A stretch of 16,360 nucleotides of DNA from DATFGK01 sp046712825. GTDB taxonomy: Bacteria > Actinomycetota > AC-67. The stretch spans positions 1 to 16,360 of the forward strand of contig JBKKCR010000134.1 of the NCBI GenBank assembly GCA_046712825.1. Direction: 5' to 3'. The notes beneath the pieces are model-generated. The model was not told the origin of the DNA. It searched no databases and saw nothing but the letters and a program-made list of their open reading frames with translations. Made by a program: the position numbers and the translations under genes. The stretch's first letter is position 1. Every line of letters begins with the position of its first letter. This document shows, in pieces, positions 6,468-13,234 of the stretch.

Positions 6468-7790
6468 ATGGAGACGATGCCCACCTATTTCATCCGGACG
6501 TTCGGTTGCCAGATGAACGAGCACGACTCGGAACGCATCGCCGGTCTGCTCGAGTCGGAAGGCTATACGCGGGCACCCGAACCCGAAGTGGCAGACCTCG
6601 TCGTACTCAACACGTGCGCGATCCGCGAGAACGCCGACGAGCGTCTGTACGGCACGCTCGGACACCTCAAGGCCGCCAAGCGCCGCCGTCCGGAGCTGCG
6701 CATCGCAGTGGGCGGCTGCGGGGTCCAGAAGGACAAGCGCACCCTGCTCGAGCGTGCTCCGTGGGTGGACGTCGCCTTCGGTACGTTCGCCGTGGGCGAG
6801 CTTCCGGCCCTGCTCGACCGGCGCGAACGAACCGGTGTTCCGGCGTTCGAGTTCCGCGAGCACACCGAGGTTTTCCCGAGTGCCCTGCCGTCGCGGCGCG
6901 AGCAACCGTTCCACGGATGGGTATCGGTGAGCGTCGGTTGCGACAACGCGTGCACGTTCTGCATCGTGCCGCTGGTTCGGGGCCCGCAGGTGAGCCGGCG
7001 CATCGACGACGTGATGACCGAGGTTCGCCGCCTCGTCGACGACGGCGTGGTCGAGGTGACGTTGCTCGGCCAGAACGTGAACACCTACGGGCGGGATCTT
7101 GGTGGCCGGCCGCTGTTCGCCGAACTGTTGCGCTCGCTCGACGATGTCGATGGGCTCCGGCGCGTGCGGTTCACAAGCCCCCACCCGCACGATTTCACGC
7201 CCGACGTGATCGGCGCGATGGCATCGAGTTGTGTGGTCTGCGAACACATCCACTTCCCGTTGCAGTCGGGCTCGGATCGGGTGCTCGCGCGGATGCGACG
7301 CTCCTATCGGATCGAGCGGTACCTCGGATGGCTCGAGCAGATCCGCGGCGCGATCCCGGACGTGGCGGTATCCACCGACATCATCGTCGGCTTCCCCGGC
7401 GAGACAGACGAAGATTTCGCGGACACGCTCACCGCGATCGAGCGGGCCCGCTTCGACTCGGCGTACACGTTCCGATACTCGAAGCGCGACGGTACCGCGG
7501 CGGCCGAGTTCCCGGGTGAGGTCGGGGCCGACGTGGTGCAAGAAAGGTTCGAGCGCCTCGTCGCCGCCACCGAGCGGATGTCGCTCGAGCGGAACCGGGA
7601 GCAGATCGGCCGGCGCTTCGAGCTCCTGATAGAGGAGCCGGGATCTCGCAAGGATCCCTCCCGCGCAACGGCGCGCACGCGGACGAACAAGATCGTGCAC
7701 GTTCCGGCGGACGGCCTGGCTGCGGGGACGTTCGTCGGCGCGCTCGTCACGGGAGCTCATCCCCACCACCTGGACGGCGTCCTCGGGTGA
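6468..7790 (+). CDS. miaB: tRNA-2-methylthio-N6-dimethylallyladenosine synthase
   Basis: MiaB is a radical-SAM methylthiotransferase that adds a methylthio group at C2 of the i6A37 nucleotide made by MiaA. The 440-residue product has all three parts: an N-terminal UPF0004 domain with cluster cysteines C14 (FGCQMNEHDSERI), C50 (NTCAIRENA) and C84 (GGCGVQ); the radical-SAM triad C158-x3-C162-x2-C165 in VGCDNACTFCIVPLVRG; and a C-terminal TRAM segment (about 375-438). The ATG at 6468 gives METMPTYFIRTFG; ATG 6477 is a close alternative. No good Shine-Dalgarno is visible at either. It opens a five-gene coupled series whose next member makes its substrate, and its stop overlaps the miaA start (GTGA). 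Confidence 0.97.
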   Translation: METMPTYFIRTFGCQMNEHDSERIAGLLESEGYTRAPEPEVADLVVLNTCAIRENADERLYGTLGHLKAAKRRRPELRIAVGGCGVQKDKRTLLERAPWVDVAFGTFAVGELPALLDRRERTGVPAFEFREHTEVFPSALPSRREQPFHGWVSVSVGCDNACTFCIVPLVRGPQVSRRIDDVMTEVRRLVDDGVVEVTLLGQNVNTYGRDLGGRPLFAELLRSLDDVDGLRRVRFTSPHPHDFTPDVIGAMASSCVVCEHIHFPLQSGSDRVLARMRRSYRIERYLGWLEQIRGAIPDVAVSTDIIVGFPGETDEDFADTLTAIERARFDSAYTFRYSKRDGTAAAEFPGEVGADVVQERFERLVAATERMSLERNREQIGRRFELLIEEPGSRKDPSRATARTRTNKIVHVPADGLAAGTFVGALVTGAHPHHLDGVLG

Positions 7791-8779
7791 CCGGCACCCC
7801 CGCCGCCGAAGCCAGCCAGCCCACGGAGCCGCGAACCGACCGCCCCGCACGCCCGCCGGTCGTGCTCGCGCTCGTCGGGCCCACGGGTGCGGGGAAGACA
7901 GGCGTTTCGCTCACCATCGCACCGGGGCTGCGGGCCGAGATCGTGAGCGTCGACTCGATGCAGATCTACCGAGGCATGGACGTCGGAACCGCGAAGCCGA
8001 CAAGCGCCGAGCGCCGGCGCGTTCCGCACCACATGATCGACATCGCCGACCCCGGAACGCGGTTCTCGGTCGCAGCCTTCCAGGGCTCGGCGCGCGCGGC
8101 GGCCGAAGCGATCCTGGTCCGGGGACGGAAGCCCCTTCTCGTGGGTGGCAGCGGCCTCTACTATCGTGCCGTCGTCGACGATCTCGAGTTCCCGCCGACG
8201 GACCCGGCGGTCCGCAGCGCGATCGCGCGAGGCGATCCGGCCGACCTCGTCGCGCGCCTGCGCGCGGACGACCCCGATGCCGCGGAACGGATCGATCCGG
8301 CGAACGTGCGGCGGGTCGTGCGCGCGCTCGAGGTCATGGAGCTCACATCGAAGCGCTTCAGCGATTTCCGAACCGCGTGGGACCGATACGAGAGCCGCTA
8401 CGATCTGGTCGCCGCCGGGATCCGGGTGCCTTCGGATGACCTGGACGCGCGCGTCGCCGTTCGCGTCGACAGGATGCTCGCGGCCGGACTCGTAGACGAG
8501 GTGCGCGGTTTGCTCGACCGCGGTTTCCGATCCTCGCTGACCGCGGCGCGCGCCATCGCCTATCCAGAGATCGTCGCGCATCTCGACGGCTCGAGCACGC
8601 TCGAGGATGCTCGGGAGCAGATCGTCCGTAACACGCGCCGCTACGCCCGGAGGCAGATGTCCTGGTTCCGATCCGACCCCCGGATACGCTGGTTCGACGC
8701 CGCCGATACCGAACGCGTCACGGAGGAAATCCGGGCATACTACGAGCAGGAGATCGCGAGAAGGATGGTGGGAGCCTAG
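7787..8779 (+). CDS. miaA: tRNA dimethylallyltransferase
   Basis: MiaA transfers a dimethylallyl group from DMAPP to N6 of A37 in tRNAs reading UNN codons. The 330-residue protein shows the P-loop GPTGAGKT (31-38), VSVDSMQIYRGMDVGTAKP (53-71) with catalytic D56, HHMID (81-85), GGSGLYYRA, and a C-terminal RRYARRQMSWFR. The first 24 residues are a Thr/Pro/Ala/Arg-rich extension before the first strand. The stretch between FPPTDPAVRSAI and DPADLVARL looks shorter than usual by several residues, though all core motifs are present. The GTG start overlaps the miaB stop by 4 bp and lacks a strong ribosome site of its own, consistent with coupling. The stop (TAG 8777-8779) directly abuts the dapF GTG. 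Confidence 0.96.
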   Translation: MTGTPAAEASQPTEPRTDRPARPPVVLALVGPTGAGKTGVSLTIAPGLRAEIVSVDSMQIYRGMDVGTAKPTSAERRRVPHHMIDIADPGTRFSVAAFQGSARAAAEAILVRGRKPLLVGGSGLYYRAVVDDLEFPPTDPAVRSAIARGDPADLVARLRADDPDAAERIDPANVRRVVRALEVMELTSKRFSDFRTAWDRYESRYDLVAAGIRVPSDDLDARVAVRVDRMLAAGLVDEVRGLLDRGFRSSLTAARAIAYPEIVAHLDGSSTLEDAREQIVRNTRRYARRQMSWFRSDPRIRWFDAADTERVTEEIRAYYEQEIARRMVGA

Positions 8780-9667
8780 GTGCAGTTCGTGAAATCGCAC
8801 GGCGCGGGCAACGACTTCGTGCTGATCGAAGACCTCGAAGACCGGCTCGGGATCTTGCCGTCCTCGCTCGTCGCGGCGATCTGCGACCGTCACAAAGGCG
8901 TCGGCGGCGATGGGCTGATCCGGATCATCCGCGCGCAGGGCTCCGACTTCTTCATGGATTACTACAACGCCGACGGCGAGGTGGCCGAGATGTGCGGGAA
9001 CGGCATCCGCTGCCTCGGCAAGTACGTCGCCGACCGGGGTATCGCGACGGCGGACTCGCTTCGCGTGGACACGCGCGCCGGCGTGAAGCGCCTCGAGCTT
9101 TACCGCGACGACGACGGGCTCGTCGACCGGGTCCGCGTCGATATGGGGGCGCCGATCCTCGCGGCAGCCGATATCCCGGTCGATGCACTGGGCGATCCGC
9201 TGCACGTCGCGGTCACGGCCGATGGGGTCGAGTACGAGGCGGCGTGCGTCTCGATGGGTAACCCGCACGCCGTCGTTTTCGTGCCGTCGCTCGACGCGAT
9301 CCCGGTCGATCGACACGGCCCGGCGATCGAGACCTCGAGGCCATTTCCCGCCAAGACCAACGTCGAGTTCACCGAGGTGGTTTCGCCCGCCGAGGTGCGC
9401 GTGCGCGTGTGGGAACGCGGCGTCGGCGAGACCCAGGCGTGCGGCACGGGGGCATGCGCGGTAGCCGTCGCGGCGAGCCTCCGCGGGCTGACCGGCAGGC
9501 ACGTGACGGTGCGGATGCCGGGGGGCCCGCTCGAGATCGAATGGACCGACGAGACCGTGCTCATGACCGGTCCCGTGGTCGAAGTTTTCAGCGGCGAGCT
9601 CGCCCCGGAGTTCGAGCGGGCGATGCCGACCGCAGCCGGCACCTCGAGCGGAAAGGGAGTCGCGTGA
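8780..9667 (+). CDS. dapF: Diaminopimelate epimerase
   Basis: DapF converts LL- to meso-diaminopimelate, the precursor of lysine and of the peptidoglycan cross-link. The 295-residue product carries the two catalytic cysteines in their signature contexts, C72 in MCGNGIRC and C221 in ACGTGACA, plus the conserved start FVKSHGAGNDFVLIED and VGGDGL. The GTG start immediately follows the miaA TAG and has GGTGGGAG about 5 nt upstream. The final 20 residues (ERAMPTAAGTSSGKGVA and preceding) go slightly past the usual end. Its partner gene dapL, which makes the LL-DAP substrate, starts inside its stop codon (GTGA, 9664-9667), so the two last steps to meso-DAP are translationally linked. Confidence 0.97.
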   Translation: MQFVKSHGAGNDFVLIEDLEDRLGILPSSLVAAICDRHKGVGGDGLIRIIRAQGSDFFMDYYNADGEVAEMCGNGIRCLGKYVADRGIATADSLRVDTRAGVKRLELYRDDDGLVDRVRVDMGAPILAAADIPVDALGDPLHVAVTADGVEYEAACVSMGNPHAVVFVPSLDAIPVDRHGPAIETSRPFPAKTNVEFTEVVSPAEVRVRVWERGVGETQACGTGACAVAVAASLRGLTGRHVTVRMPGGPLEIEWTDETVLMTGPVVEVFSGELAPEFERAMPTAAGTSSGKGVA

Positions 9668-10818
9668 AGGTCGCGAAGCGGATCGAGACCCTTCCCCCGT
9701 ACCTGTTCGCAGAGATCGACCGAAAGATCGCCGCGAAGCGCGCGGCCGGCGTCGACGTGATCAGCTTCGGCGTCGGGGATCCGGACTCGCCGACGCCGTC
9801 GCACATCGTCGACGCGATCAAGGTCGCGGCCGCGGATCCTGCGACGCATCAGTACCCGTCGTACTTCGGGATGGCGGACTTCCGCCGTGCCGTCGCGGCC
9901 TGGTACATGCGCCGGTTCGGTGTCGATCTCGATCCCGACACCGAGGTGCTGCCGCTGATCGGGTCGAAGGAAGGGCTCGCTCATCTGCCGATTGCGTTCG
10001 TGGATCCGGGCGACGTCACGCTCGTCCCCGATCCCGGCTATCCCGTGTATCAGGTGGCCACGCACCTCGCCGGTGGGACGGGTGTGCCGTTCGCGCTCCG
10101 AGCCGAGAACGGCTTCCTCCCCGAGTGGGACGCGATCGAGGTCCCCGAAAGGACCAAGCTCGTCTGGCTGAACTACCCCTGCAACCCAACCGCCGCCGTT
10201 GCGACCCTCGATGACTTCGAGCAGGCGGTCGGCTTCGCGCGGGAGAACGAGATCCTGCTCGTCCACGACAACGCCTACTCGGAGATCACCTACGACGGTT
10301 TCGTGGCCCCCAGCGTTCTCGAGGTCTCCGGCTCGAAGGACGTCGCCGTCGAGTTCCACTCATTGTCGAAGACCTACAACATGACCGGATGGCGATGCGG
10401 GTTCGTCGTCGGATCGGCGGAGGCGATCGAGGCGCTAGGGCGCGTGAAGACGAACATCGACTCGGGGATCTTCAACGCGATCCAGCACGCCGGCATCGCG
10501 GCGCTCGAAGGGCCGCAAGATTTCCTCGTGGACCTGCGCACGCTCTACGCGAAGCGTCGCGATCTTGTGGTCGAGACCTTCAACGACATGGGGTGGTCCC
10601 TCGAGCCGCCCAAGGGATCGATCTACGTGTGGCTCCCGGTGCCCGAAGGCCACGACTCCTCGTCGTTCGCGACGTTCCTGCTCGAGGAGGCCGGCGTCGT
10701 CGTGCCGCCCGGCCGCGGGTACGGAGAAGCGGGGGAGGGCTACATCCGGATCTCGCTCACGGTGAACGACGACCGGCTCGTCGAAGGCCTGGAACGGATC
10801 CGTAAAGCGCTCGGATGA
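9664..10818 (+). CDS. dapL: LL-diaminopimelate aminotransferase (class I/II PLP enzyme)
   Basis: This 384-residue fold-type I aminotransferase begins KRIETLPPYLFAEIDRKI and contains VISFGVGDPDSPTPSHIVDA, HQYPSYFG, IGSKEGLAHLP, NYPCNPT (N174), HDNAYSEI (D202, Y205), the PLP lysine K236 in SLSKTYNMTGWRCG, and the carboxylate-binding R362 in YIRIS. These motifs resemble the bacterial LL-DAP aminotransferase (DapL) group of Moorella-like organisms more than N-succinyl-DAP aminotransferase (DapC). DapL converts tetrahydrodipicolinate directly to LL-DAP with glutamate, bypassing the succinylase route common in actinobacteria. The overlap with dapF, which uses that product, supports the assignment. 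GTG 9664 has AAAGGGAG 4 nt upstream. A different aromatic or alanine aminotransferase is the main alternative. The stop overlaps hflX (ATGA). Confidence 0.88.
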   Translation: MKVAKRIETLPPYLFAEIDRKIAAKRAAGVDVISFGVGDPDSPTPSHIVDAIKVAAADPATHQYPSYFGMADFRRAVAAWYMRRFGVDLDPDTEVLPLIGSKEGLAHLPIAFVDPGDVTLVPDPGYPVYQVATHLAGGTGVPFALRAENGFLPEWDAIEVPERTKLVWLNYPCNPTAAVATLDDFEQAVGFARENEILLVHDNAYSEITYDGFVAPSVLEVSGSKDVAVEFHSLSKTYNMTGWRCGFVVGSAEAIEALGRVKTNIDSGIFNAIQHAGIAALEGPQDFLVDLRTLYAKRRDLVVETFNDMGWSLEPPKGSIYVWLPVPEGHDSSSFATFLLEEAGVVVPPGRGYGEAGEGYIRISLTVNDDRLVEGLERIRKALG

Positions 10819-12161
10819 CACCGGCAGATCGCACCCGGCCCGGCAGCCGCCGGCGCGTCACCGAGCTCCCACCCGAGCTCCAAGCACTCCGGCTCGAGAA
10901 GGTCGTTCTCGTCGGACTGTCGCGCGGTCGTGACGGCGCCCAAGCAGAGGCATCGCTCGAGGAGCTGCGGCGACTGACCGAGACCGCCGGCGCCGAGGTG
11001 ATCGCCACGCTTACGCACAGGCGTGACAGTCCGGACCCTGCGACGTTCCTCGGCAAGGGCAAGGCCCAGGAGGTCCGTGACATCGTCCGGGCCGAGCAGG
11101 CCGACACCGTTATCGTCGACGAGGAGCTCGCGCCGAGCCAGCTCCGCAACCTCGAGGAGATCTTCGGCTGCAAGGTGCTCGACCGCACCGCGTTGATCAT
11201 CGACATCTTCGCCCAGCACGCGCATTCGTCCGAAGGTAAGGCGCAGGTCGAGCTGGCGCAGCTCAACTACCTGCTGCCGAGGCTGCGCGGATGGGGCGAG
11301 TCGATGAGCCGTCTCGGCGGCGGGATCGGGACCCGTGGTCCCGGTGAGACCAAGCTCGAGGTCGACCGCCGGCGCATCAAGAAGCGGATCTCGAATCTTC
11401 GTGAGGAGATCGAGGATCTGCAAAAGACGCGAACGACGAAGCGACAGGAGCGCGTCCGGAGCCGAGTCTCGTCGGTAGCCCTGGTCGGCTACACGAACGC
11501 GGGAAAGTCGACGCTGCTCAACACGCTCACCCAGGCCGGGGTGCTCGTCGAGGACAAGCTCTTCTCGACGCTGGACCCGACCACGCGCAAGCTCGTGCTG
11601 CCCGACGGACGTCCGTGCGTGCTGACCGACACCGTCGGTTTCGTTCGTAAGCTGCCGCACACGCTCGTCGAGGCGTTCAAGTCGACGCTCGAGGAAGCGA
11701 TCCGCGCCGACCTCGTGTTGCACCTCGTCGACGGGAGCGACACGGACCCCGAGGGCCAGTACATGGCCGTGCGGGACGTGCTCGGCGAGATCGGCGCGGC
11801 GGCGGTTCCGGAGCTGATCGCGGTCAACAAGATCGACGCGATCAGCGAGGTCGACCTCGCGCGGCTTCGGCGCCGGTTCCCGGAGGCGGCTCTCGTCTCG
11901 GCGCTGACGGGAGAGGGGACCGAAGCGCTGCTCGAGAAGATCGCGGAGCGGGTGCCGCACCCGGAGATCGAAGTCGATCTCCTGGTCCCGTACGACCGCG
12001 GCGACGTCGTCGCGGCCCTGCACGCCGCGGGTGCGGTGCGCTCGGAGGAGTACCTCGAAGAAGGGACGAAGGTGCGCGCGCGCCTACGTGAGGAACAGCT
12101 CGGGCGTCTGGAGCGCTACATCCTTCCCGCCGAGCGCAAACGCGCCCGCCGTTCCCGCTAG
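10815..12161 (+). CDS. hflX: GTPase HflX
   Basis: HflX is a ribosome-binding GTPase that splits stalled or hibernating 70S ribosomes, often under heat or antibiotic stress. The 448-residue product has the N-terminal HflX domain with a glycine-rich linker RLGGGIGTRGPGETKLEVDRR split as RLGGGIGTRGPGE (167-178) and TKLEVDRRRI, a coiled segment around 185-212, then the G domain: G1 GYTNAGKS (225-232), G2 region TLDPTTR (252-258), G3 DTVG (272-275), G4 NKID (338-341) and a G5 SAL near 365. The basic C-terminus is RKRARRSR-like. ATG 10815 overlaps the dapL stop by 4 bp. It is the last gene of the miaB series; in many bacteria hflX also lies near miaA. Its stop shares the CTAG at 12158-12161 with the convergent lexA stop. 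Confidence 0.97.
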   Translation: MTPADRTRPGSRRRVTELPPELQALRLEKVVLVGLSRGRDGAQAEASLEELRRLTETAGAEVIATLTHRRDSPDPATFLGKGKAQEVRDIVRAEQADTVIVDEELAPSQLRNLEEIFGCKVLDRTALIIDIFAQHAHSSEGKAQVELAQLNYLLPRLRGWGESMSRLGGGIGTRGPGETKLEVDRRRIKKRISNLREEIEDLQKTRTTKRQERVRSRVSSVALVGYTNAGKSTLLNTLTQAGVLVEDKLFSTLDPTTRKLVLPDGRPCVLTDTVGFVRKLPHTLVEAFKSTLEEAIRADLVLHLVDGSDTDPEGQYMAVRDVLGEIGAAAVPELIAVNKIDAISEVDLARLRRRFPEAALVSALTGEGTEALLEKIAERVPHPEIEVDLLVPYDRGDVVAALHAAGAVRSEEYLEEGTKVRARLREEQLGRLERYILPAERKRARRSR

Positions 12162-12775
12162 ACGCGCCGCAGGACCGCGACGACCTTCCCGAGCACACTC
12201 ACTTCTTCCGGCTCGATCGGGTCGTAGGCGGGGTTCTCCGCGAGCAGGCGGACTTTGCCGCCCTTGCGCGACAGACGCTTGACGGTCGCCTCGTCGTCGC
12301 CGACGAGCGCGGCGACGATCTCTCCGTCGGATGCTTCCGGCTGCTGACGGATGATCACGGTGTCGCCATCCAGGATTCCCGCCCCGGTCATCGACTCGCC
12401 GCGGACCTTCAGGGCGAACAGCGTTCCCGAGCCGACGAGATCACGCGGCAACGCCATCGTGTCCTCGACGTTCTGCTCGGCGAGGATCGGCCCGCCGGCG
12501 GCGATACGCCCGACGAGTGGGACCTCGACGATGTTGGCGTTCGAAGTGGCCGATGGACGCTCGGCGCCGTGCACGCGGATCGCGCGCGGCTTCGTCGGAT
12601 CTTTGGTCAGGTAGCCCTTCTGCGCGAGCGTCGCGAGCTGCGCGTGCACGCTCGAAGGGGAGTGCAGGCCGACCGCGTCGCCGATCTCGCGGACCGACGG
12701 CGGGTAGCCGCGTTCGTCGCGCGTCTGCCCGATGTAGTCCAGGATCCGGCGCTGGCGATCGGTCAGCTGCTCCAT
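12158..12775 (-). CDS. lexA: SOS repressor LexA
   Basis: LexA represses the SOS regulon and cleaves itself when bound to the RecA filament. The 205-residue protein has an N-terminal winged helix-turn-helix (about 1-68; PPSVREIGDAVGLHSPSSVHAQL is its recognition region), a linker, and an S24-type peptidase domain with the Ala93-Gly94 cleavage site in GRIAAGGP, catalytic Ser128 in GESM and Lys166 in ATVKRL. All residues needed for self-cleavage are present. The start has an AGGGGG ribosome site about 6 nt upstream. The gene is divergent from a LysM protein gene, and its own promoter overlaps a LexA box, so it is autoregulated. It converges on hflX with a 4-bp overlap, leaving no room for a separate terminator. 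Confidence 0.98.
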   Translation of the reverse strand: MEQLTDRQRRILDYIGQTRDERGYPPSVREIGDAVGLHSPSSVHAQLATLAQKGYLTKDPTKPRAIRVHGAERPSATSNANIVEVPLVGRIAAGGPILAEQNVEDTMALPRDLVGSGTLFALKVRGESMTGAGILDGDTVIIRQQPEASDGEIVAALVGDDEATVKRLSRKGGKVRLLAENPAYDPIEPEEVSVLGKVVAVLRRV

Positions 12776-12794
12776 ACCGTCCCCCTATCCGAGA

Positions 12795-12809
12795 GCGCGA
12801 AAATCGCGC
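12795..12809. repeat. Short palindrome in the lexA promoter-proximal region
   Basis: GCGCGA and TCGCGC form a perfect 6-bp inverted repeat around AAA, between the lexA -10 and its ribosome site. The predicted lexA transcript starts near 12805, so only part would be transcribed. It does not resemble a LexA box and is otherwise unassigned. Confidence 0.45.
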
Positions 12810-12811
12810 CG

Positions 12812-12840
12812 AAGGTAACACGGAAGCGTCTTCGAATCAA
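12812..12840 (-). promoter_or_regulatory. lexA promoter
   Basis: On the minus strand, TTGATT (plus positions 12835-12840) and TACCTT (12812-12817) are separated by exactly 17 nt, the same geometry and -10 as the recA SOS promoter. A LexA box overlaps the -35 at 12838-12851. Confidence 0.75.
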
Positions 12841-12851
12841 ACACCTGTTCG
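12838..12851. promoter_or_regulatory. LexA box 1 (lexA-proximal)
   Basis: CAAAC-ACCT-GTTCG differs by one base from the perfect CGAAC-N4-GTTCG core and overlaps the lexA -35. The mismatch predicts weaker binding and looser autorepression than at the two perfect boxes nearby. Confidence 0.8.
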
Positions 12852-12855
12852 AGTA

Positions 12856-12885
12856 TTGACAGAACGAACAGACGTTCGATAGGCT
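12856..12885 (+). promoter_or_regulatory. Promoter of the LysM gene
   Basis: TTGACA (12856-12861, a perfect -35) and TAGGCT (12880-12885) are 18 nt apart, with LexA box 2 inside the spacer and box 3 starting at the last base of the -10. The predicted start near 12892 leaves only about 9 nt before the ATG. Confidence 0.72.
12865..12878. promoter_or_regulatory. LexA box 2
   Basis: CGAAC-AGAC-GTTCG is a perfect LexA core, lying wholly within the -35/-10 spacer of the LysM gene promoter. Its centre is 27 bp from box 1 and 21 bp from box 3. Confidence 0.93.
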
Positions 12886-12900
12886 CGAACAGAAGTTCGA
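12885..12900. promoter_or_regulatory. LexA box 3
   Basis: TCGAAC-AGAA-GTTCGA is a perfect 6-bp inverted repeat with a 4-nt centre, ending at the base before the LysM ATG. It covers the predicted transcription start, so LexA bound here would block both initiation and the start of the gene. Confidence 0.93.
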
Positions 12901-13158
12901 ATGAGACGATTCCTGATCGCATCTGCGCTGCTCGCGGCCCTGTTGGGGGTTGGGACCACCACGGTCGTCGCGACCCAGCAGCGGCCATCGGAGCCCGTTT
13001 GGAGCCACGTGGTGCAGCAGGGCGAGACGTTGTGGCAGCTCGCGGGCGAGGCGGATCCGGACAGCGACCCTCGCGACGTCGTGGATCGTCTCATCCGGGC
13101 CAACGAGCTCGACGGGGGACGGATAATCCCAGGTCAGGAGCTGGTTCTCCGCCGCTAG
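12901..13158 (+). CDS. SOS-controlled membrane-anchored LysM protein (YneA/ChiZ/DivS-like division inhibitor candidate)
   Basis: This 85-residue protein has a short basic start (RR), one hydrophobic helix at about 4-24, then a single LysM domain at 36-83 (HVVQQGETLWQLAGEA ... IRANELDGGRIIPGQELVL). It should be anchored with the LysM outside, binding peptidoglycan. By position it matches Bacillus yneA, Mycobacterium chiZ (Rv2719c) and Corynebacterium divS: divergent from lexA and, as in Mycobacterium, next to nrdR. Those proteins halt division during the SOS response, so the same role is inferred here; no catalytic domain is visible. Two perfect LexA boxes cover its promoter. ATG 12901 has no Shine-Dalgarno and the predicted leader is about 9 nt, so translation may be nearly leaderless. 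Confidence 0.88.
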   Translation: MRRFLIASALLAALLGVGTTTVVATQQRPSEPVWSHVVQQGETLWQLAGEADPDSDPRDVVDRLIRANELDGGRIIPGQELVLRR

Positions 13159-13160
13159 CC

Positions 13161-13192
13161 GCGGGTCGCCATTGTGCTTGACTCAGACCCGC
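13161..13192. repeat. Inverted repeat between the LysM gene and nrdR
   Basis: GCGGGTC (13161-13167) and GACCCGC (13186-13192) are perfect 7-bp arms with an 18-nt loop, beginning 3 nt after the LysM stop. The nrdR -35 lies in the loop. It could be a U-tract-less terminator of the LysM transcript or an operator for nrdR. Confidence 0.45.
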
Positions 13193-13205
13193 TATGTAGT
13201 ATCCT
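13178..13205 (+). promoter_or_regulatory. nrdR-nrdJ promoter
   Basis: TTGACT (13178-13183) and TATCCT (13200-13205) are separated by 16 nt, with a predicted start near 13212 and a leader of about 100 nt before nrdR. The -35 is identical to that of recA, but no LexA core is present here. Confidence 0.65.
13189..13204. promoter_or_regulatory. Possible upstream NrdR box
   Basis: The 16-mer CCGCTATGTAGTATCC partly fits the NrdR-box consensus acaCwAtATaTwGtgt (about 7 of the 10 core positions) and overlaps the -10. Its centre is 30 bp, about three helical turns, from the better box downstream, matching the paired arrangement NrdR uses. Confidence 0.45.
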
Positions 13206-13218
13206 CAGCGTTGTAATT

Positions 13219-13234
13219 CCACTACATCTTGTGG
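13219..13234. promoter_or_regulatory. NrdR box
   Basis: CCACTACATCTTGTGG keeps the key positions of the NrdR consensus acaCwAtATaTwGtgt (C4, W5, A6, A8, T9, T11, W12, G13) and has CCAC/GTGG outer arms. It lies just after the predicted start, fitting autorepression of nrdR-nrdJ by dATP- and ATP-loaded NrdR. Confidence 0.7.

Noticed and set aside
7757..9502. Long minus-strand open frame opposite miaA and dapF
   Set aside because: Antisense shadow of two secure genes; Arg/Asp/His-rich low-complexity translation with no family signature.
10740..12023. Minus-strand open frame opposite hflX
   Set aside because: Antisense shadow; hflX has all G motifs on the plus strand.
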